NCBI RefSeq assembly: GCF_017876155.1
Contig: NZ_JAGINP010000003.1
Coordinates: 186,001 to 250,000, forward strand
Reading direction: 5' to 3'
DNA from: Azospirillum rugosum
GTDB lineage: Bacteria; Pseudomonadota; Alphaproteobacteria; Azospirillales; Azospirillaceae
Length of the DNA: 64,000 bases
The translations under genes were made by a program, and so were the position numbers. Of the stretch, positions 61,034 through 64,000 are shown piece after piece (within the stretch, counting starts at the first letter, position 1; each line of letters starts with the position of its first letter). Below the pieces are notes generated by a model. That model saw only the letters and a list, made by a program, of their open reading frames with translations, made no database searches and was not told the origin of the DNA.

Positions 61034-62700
61034 GGACCGGCCTCCTGGTTGACGGCGGGCAGATGGATGCTGAAGGCGCTTCCCTGGCCGGGGTCGGAGG
61101 ACACGGTGATGCGTCCGCCCAGCCGCTCGGCCATCTTTCGGGCGATGGGCAGGCCCATGCCGGTTCCCGAATGCTCCGTCCGGCCGTGCAGCCGGCGGAA
61201 CACCTCGAAGATTTGCTCATGATAGCGCGGTTCGATGCCGATTCCGTTGTCGCGGACGGTCAGAACCACAAAGGCGCCGTCCTCCCGCGCCCCGATATGG
61301 ATGTCCGGCGGGCGGTCCGGGTGCCGGTATTCCAGCGCGTTGCCGATGAGAACAACGAACATCTCACGCAGCCGCCGCCGGTCGGCCATGACCCTGGGCA
61401 GCGGGTCGCGCCGCACCCGGCCCCCGACCCGGTCCAAGGTCCGTGCCAGCGCGGCCAGCGCGTCGTCCAGCGCGTCGTCGGCCTGCACCGGGCGGTCCGG
61501 CAGAGGAATGCCGGTCTCCGCGACGAAGATCTGCACGTCGCTCAGCAGCGCCTTGAGGCGCCGGGCGCCCTCCACCACCTGGACCAGCAGCGCGGCGCGC
61601 TCCTCGTCCAGGCTGGCGCCGATCTCCCGTTGCAGAAGCTGCGCGTAGCTGCCCATGGCGCGCACCGGCTCCTGGAGGTCGTGCGCGGCGGCGAAGGCGA
61701 ACTGCTCCAGCTCCTTCTGGGCGAGCGCCAGCTGCTGCGCCTTGCGGTCGGCGTCGCGGCGGGCGTGGTCGAGTTCGGCGGTGCGAAGCTCGACGAGGCG
61801 GGCCAGCGTGGCGCGCCGTTCGGCCAGCAGCAGCACGACGGTGATGACCAGGATCCCGACCCCGCCGACCGCCAGGACCAGCGGCCCCCGCCCGGCCTGC
61901 GCCCGCGCGGCGGCGGCCCAGCCTTCCATCGGAACGACGGCCAGCTCCCAGTCGCCGTCGGCGACGGGGATGCGCTCCACCACCGGGTCCAGGCCGAGCA
62001 CCGCCTCCTCCCCGGCGAAGACCATGCCGCCGGTCCGGCGCAGGGCCACACGGTAGCGCTGGGTCAGCCCGGCCAGGTTGGCCTCGTTCAGGATCGGCGG
62101 CAGGTCGAAGGCCGCCCCCACCGCGCCCCAGGGCTTGCCGTCCTTGAAGAGGATTTGCCGGGCAATCAGCCCGATCCCCCCTTGCAACAGCTCCACGGGC
62201 CCGTGGGTCGCCACGTCCCGAGTGGAGATCGCGCGGCGCACGGTGTCGGGGAAGCCCGGCCGGGGGTCCTTCAGCAGGTCGTGTCCGACCACCTTCTCGT
62301 GGCCTGCGTCCATCGGGTTGACCAGGCGGACGACGAAGTCCGGCGCGACGGTGATGTTGCGGATGCCGGGCATCGATGCCCGCAACGCCTCGGCGAAGGC
62401 CGGGAATTCGTCGTCCAGCCCATCTCCGGACAGCTCGACCGTGACGAAGGCGCCGAGCCCGCGCACCAGCGCCAGACGCTTGGCGATCACGCCGGCGAGG
62501 CCGCCCGCGACGGGTGTTGCCGCGATGGCGGCGCTGCTGCGCACGTCCAGGGCCGCCGACCGGAGCCGGACGGCGTCCAGCCAGACCCAAACGGCGACCA
62601 GGACCACGACCGTCGCCGTCACCAACAGGATGGTCGTCGGCCGTTCCCGCCAGCGGTCGCCCCAATCCGTCTGTCGCTTGGCGGCGTGCTCCCCGTTCAT
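61030..62700 (-). CDS. CHASE-domain sensor histidine kinase
   Basis: A 556-residue kinase. One N-terminal span (TTILLVTATVVVLVAVWVWL), a periplasmic CHASE domain (~60-255: GLGAFVTVELSG, IRNITVAPDFVVRLVNPM, GFPDTVRRAISTRDVATHGP), and a second span (PLVLAVGGVGILVITVVLLL). A coiled coil leads to the H-box with His340 (AFAAAHDLQEPVRAMGSYAQLL) and an ATPase (LIGNALEYRH, VRDNGIGIEPRYHEQIFEVFRRLHG, GTGMGLPIARKMAE). CHASE domains bind small ligands outside the membrane. Coupled by ATGA overlaps to both neighbours. Confidence 0.92.
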   Translation of the reverse strand: MNGEHAAKRQTDWGDRWRERPTTILLVTATVVVLVAVWVWLDAVRLRSAALDVRSSAAIAATPVAGGLAGVIAKRLALVRGLGAFVTVELSGDGLDDEFPAFAEALRASMPGIRNITVAPDFVVRLVNPMDAGHEKVVGHDLLKDPRPGFPDTVRRAISTRDVATHGPVELLQGGIGLIARQILFKDGKPWGAVGAAFDLPPILNEANLAGLTQRYRVALRRTGGMVFAGEEAVLGLDPVVERIPVADGDWELAVVPMEGWAAAARAQAGRGPLVLAVGGVGILVITVVLLLAERRATLARLVELRTAELDHARRDADRKAQQLALAQKELEQFAFAAAHDLQEPVRAMGSYAQLLQREIGASLDEERAALLVQVVEGARRLKALLSDVQIFVAETGIPLPDRPVQADDALDDALAALARTLDRVGGRVRRDPLPRVMADRRRLREMFVVLIGNALEYRHPDRPPDIHIGAREDGAFVVLTVRDNGIGIEPRYHEQIFEVFRRLHGRTEHSGTGMGLPIARKMAERLGGRITVSSDPGQGSAFSIHLPAVNQEAGP

Positions 62701-64000
62701 GCCGCGGCCGCCGTGTGCCGGGGCAGGATCAGGTGGAAGCGGCTGCCCTCTCCAAGCTCCGATTCCACCCAGATCCGGCCGCCGTGATGCTCCACGATCT
62801 TCTTGCAGATGGCCAGCCCGACCCCGGTGCCGTCATATTCGTCGGCGCTGTGCAGCCGCTGGAAGATTCCGAAGATCCGCTCGAAATGCTCCGGCGCGAT
62901 GCCGATGCCGTTGTCCTCGACGGTGAAGTGCCAGCCCGCCGCCTCGCCGGTGCAGCCCAGGCGGATGACCGGCCGGCGTTCCGACGACCGGTATTTCACC
63001 GCGTTGCCGATCAGGTTCTGGAACAGGCGCGTCAGCTCCACGTCGTCGCCCCAGAGCGGCGGCAGGTCGGGGGCGATCTCCACCACGGCGCCGGCCTCGA
63101 AGATGGCGGCTTCCAGATTGTCCCGGGCGGTCGCGACGATGGTGCCGGCCGCGTGCAGCGCGAAGGGGCGCGTCTTGCGGCCGACCCGGCTGTATTCCAG
63201 CAGGTCCACGATCAGCCGGTCCATGCGCTGGGCGCCCTGCCGCACGAACTCCATGCACTCGCCGGTGTCCGCGTCCAGCTTGCCGGCGAGGTCCCGCTGG
63301 ACCAGCGCCAGATAGCTGTTGATCGTGCGCAGCGGCTGCCGCAGGTCGTGCGAGGCGACGTAGGCGAAGGCCTCCAGCTCGGCGTTGGAGCGCTCCAGCT
63401 CCGCGGTCTTGGCACTCAGTTCCGCCTCGGCCAGCCGCCGTTCCGTGATGTCGTGGATCAGCGACAGCAGGAGCCTTCGCCCGTTCACCGCGATCGGGCT
63501 GCTGTAGACCTCGACGTCGCGGATCGCGCCGGACGCGAGGCGGTGGCGGAAGTGGAAATAGCTGCGCTCCTCCCGGGCCGCCCGTTCCATCTCCGCGCGG
63601 ATGTCGTCGGCGGACCAGACGTTCAGGTCGGCCACGCGCATCGACCGCAGCCGGTCCAGGGAATGGCCGTAGAAGTCGGCGGCGGCCGGATTGGCGTCCA
63701 CGATGCTGCCGTCGGAGGGGTCGATCAGCAGCTTGATGGCCGAGTTGGCGACGAAAATCTGCTCGAACAGCTCCTGCCGCTCGCGCAACGCCTGCTCGGC
63801 GTGCTTGTGCCCGGTGATGTCGGTGTGGGTGCCCACCACGCGCAGGGCGGCGCCGTCCGGCCCGCGGCCGACGACGATGCCGCGGTCCAGGATCCACTTG
63901 TACCCGCCATCCTTGCAGCGAACCCGGTGTTCGTTGACGTAGAACGCCGTTTCGCCGGACAGGTGCCGCTTCAGGTCGGCGTGCACGGCGGCGAGGTCGT
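62697..64000 (-). CDS. PAS-domain sensor histidine kinase (partial, N-terminus outside window)
   Basis: The C-terminal ~434 residues of a multi-PAS kinase. A PAS/PAC end (VRCKDGGYKWILDRGIV...GTHTDITGHKHAE), a second PAS domain (LFEQIFVANSAIKLLIDPSDGSIVDANPAA), then a phytochrome-class H-box (AFAYVASHDLRQPLRTINSYLALV) and ATPase (NLIGNAVKYRS, VEDNGIGIAPEHFERIFGIFQRLHS, GTGVGLAICKKIVEHHGG). Its stop overlaps the start of the CHASE kinase gene. It is presumably soluble in the visible part. The 5' end lies beyond 64000. Confidence 0.92.
   Translation of the reverse strand, partial: DLAAVHADLKRHLSGETAFYVNEHRVRCKDGGYKWILDRGIVVGRGPDGAALRVVGTHTDITGHKHAEQALRERQELFEQIFVANSAIKLLIDPSDGSIVDANPAAADFYGHSLDRLRSMRVADLNVWSADDIRAEMERAAREERSYFHFRHRLASGAIRDVEVYSSPIAVNGRRLLLSLIHDITERRLAEAELSAKTAELERSNAELEAFAYVASHDLRQPLRTINSYLALVQRDLAGKLDADTGECMEFVRQGAQRMDRLIVDLLEYSRVGRKTRPFALHAAGTIVATARDNLEAAIFEAGAVVEIAPDLPPLWGDDVELTRLFQNLIGNAVKYRSSERRPVIRLGCTGEAAGWHFTVEDNGIGIAPEHFERIFGIFQRLHSADEYDGTGVGLAICKKIVEHHGGRIWVESELGEGSRFHLILPRHTAAAA

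Overview
This is a GC-rich window with strong G/C third-position bias, from an alphaproteobacterium that looks like Azospirillum or a close relative. That placement is my inference from gene content and style (RNase J, a large exopolysaccharide region, MASE4 and phytochrome-type histidine kinases). No rRNA, tRNA, CRISPR array or intact insertion sequence was seen.

Layout. 1-8067 is housekeeping and accessory metabolism: a truncated RNase J gene, a radical SAM protein, a CopZ-type metallochaperone, a Tyr/Gly-rich BON protein, a GH15 glucosidase/trehalase-like enzyme and a PoxB-like ThDP enzyme. 8822-40052 is a large exopolysaccharide (EPS) locus. It supplies GDP-mannose (ManC), GDP-fucose (Gmd, Fcl), UDP-glucuronate (Ugd), UDP-xylose (UXS) and amino- or acetamido-sugars (acetyltransferase, Gfo/Idh oxidoreductase, two DegT aminotransferases, an epimerase and an unknown Rossmann-like protein). 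It also encodes a priming polyprenyl phosphosugar transferase, a TagA/CpsF glycosyltransferase, two GT4 and two GT2 glycosyltransferases, a Wzx-like flippase, a Wzy-like polymerase, a Wzc/ExoP-like co-polymerase kinase, and a leaderless protein with two carbohydrate-binding modules. No Wza-type outer-membrane exporter or phosphomannomutase is present here.

40741-43163 holds a compact cassette: a small Gly/Asn-rich peptide, a PqqD-like plus HPr-kinase-like fusion protein, and an NTP_transf_5-type nucleotidyltransferase. It resembles the uncharacterised HPr-rel-A type systems and is the best candidate for poorly described biology. Five receiver-like regulators are spread through the EPS region and its right flank (8822, 17366, 43194, 44503, 45420). 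Three carry LuxR helix-turn-helix domains and two are receiver-only. All five lack the phospho-accepting Asp, which suggests phosphorylation-independent regulation.

46307-51336 holds two small c-type cytochromes with an alcohol dehydrogenase, a secreted Sel1-like protein with an orphan TAXI solute-binding protein, and two small unknowns. 51348-58015 on the minus strand is a tightly overlapping set: YcaC-like hydrolase, XapX, Tat-exported amidohydrolase, DoxX, MFS exporter and alginate-export-type porin. A MASE4 histidine kinase/FixJ-type regulator pair diverges from it. The right end is a minus-strand PAS kinase / CHASE kinase / Rcp1-like receiver operon, cut by the window edge.

A further notable structure is a roughly 165-bp duplicated promoter and start region. 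At 37658-37889 it has fused the start of the acetyltransferase gene and a fragment of the oxidoreductase gene to a lower-GC GT2 gene.
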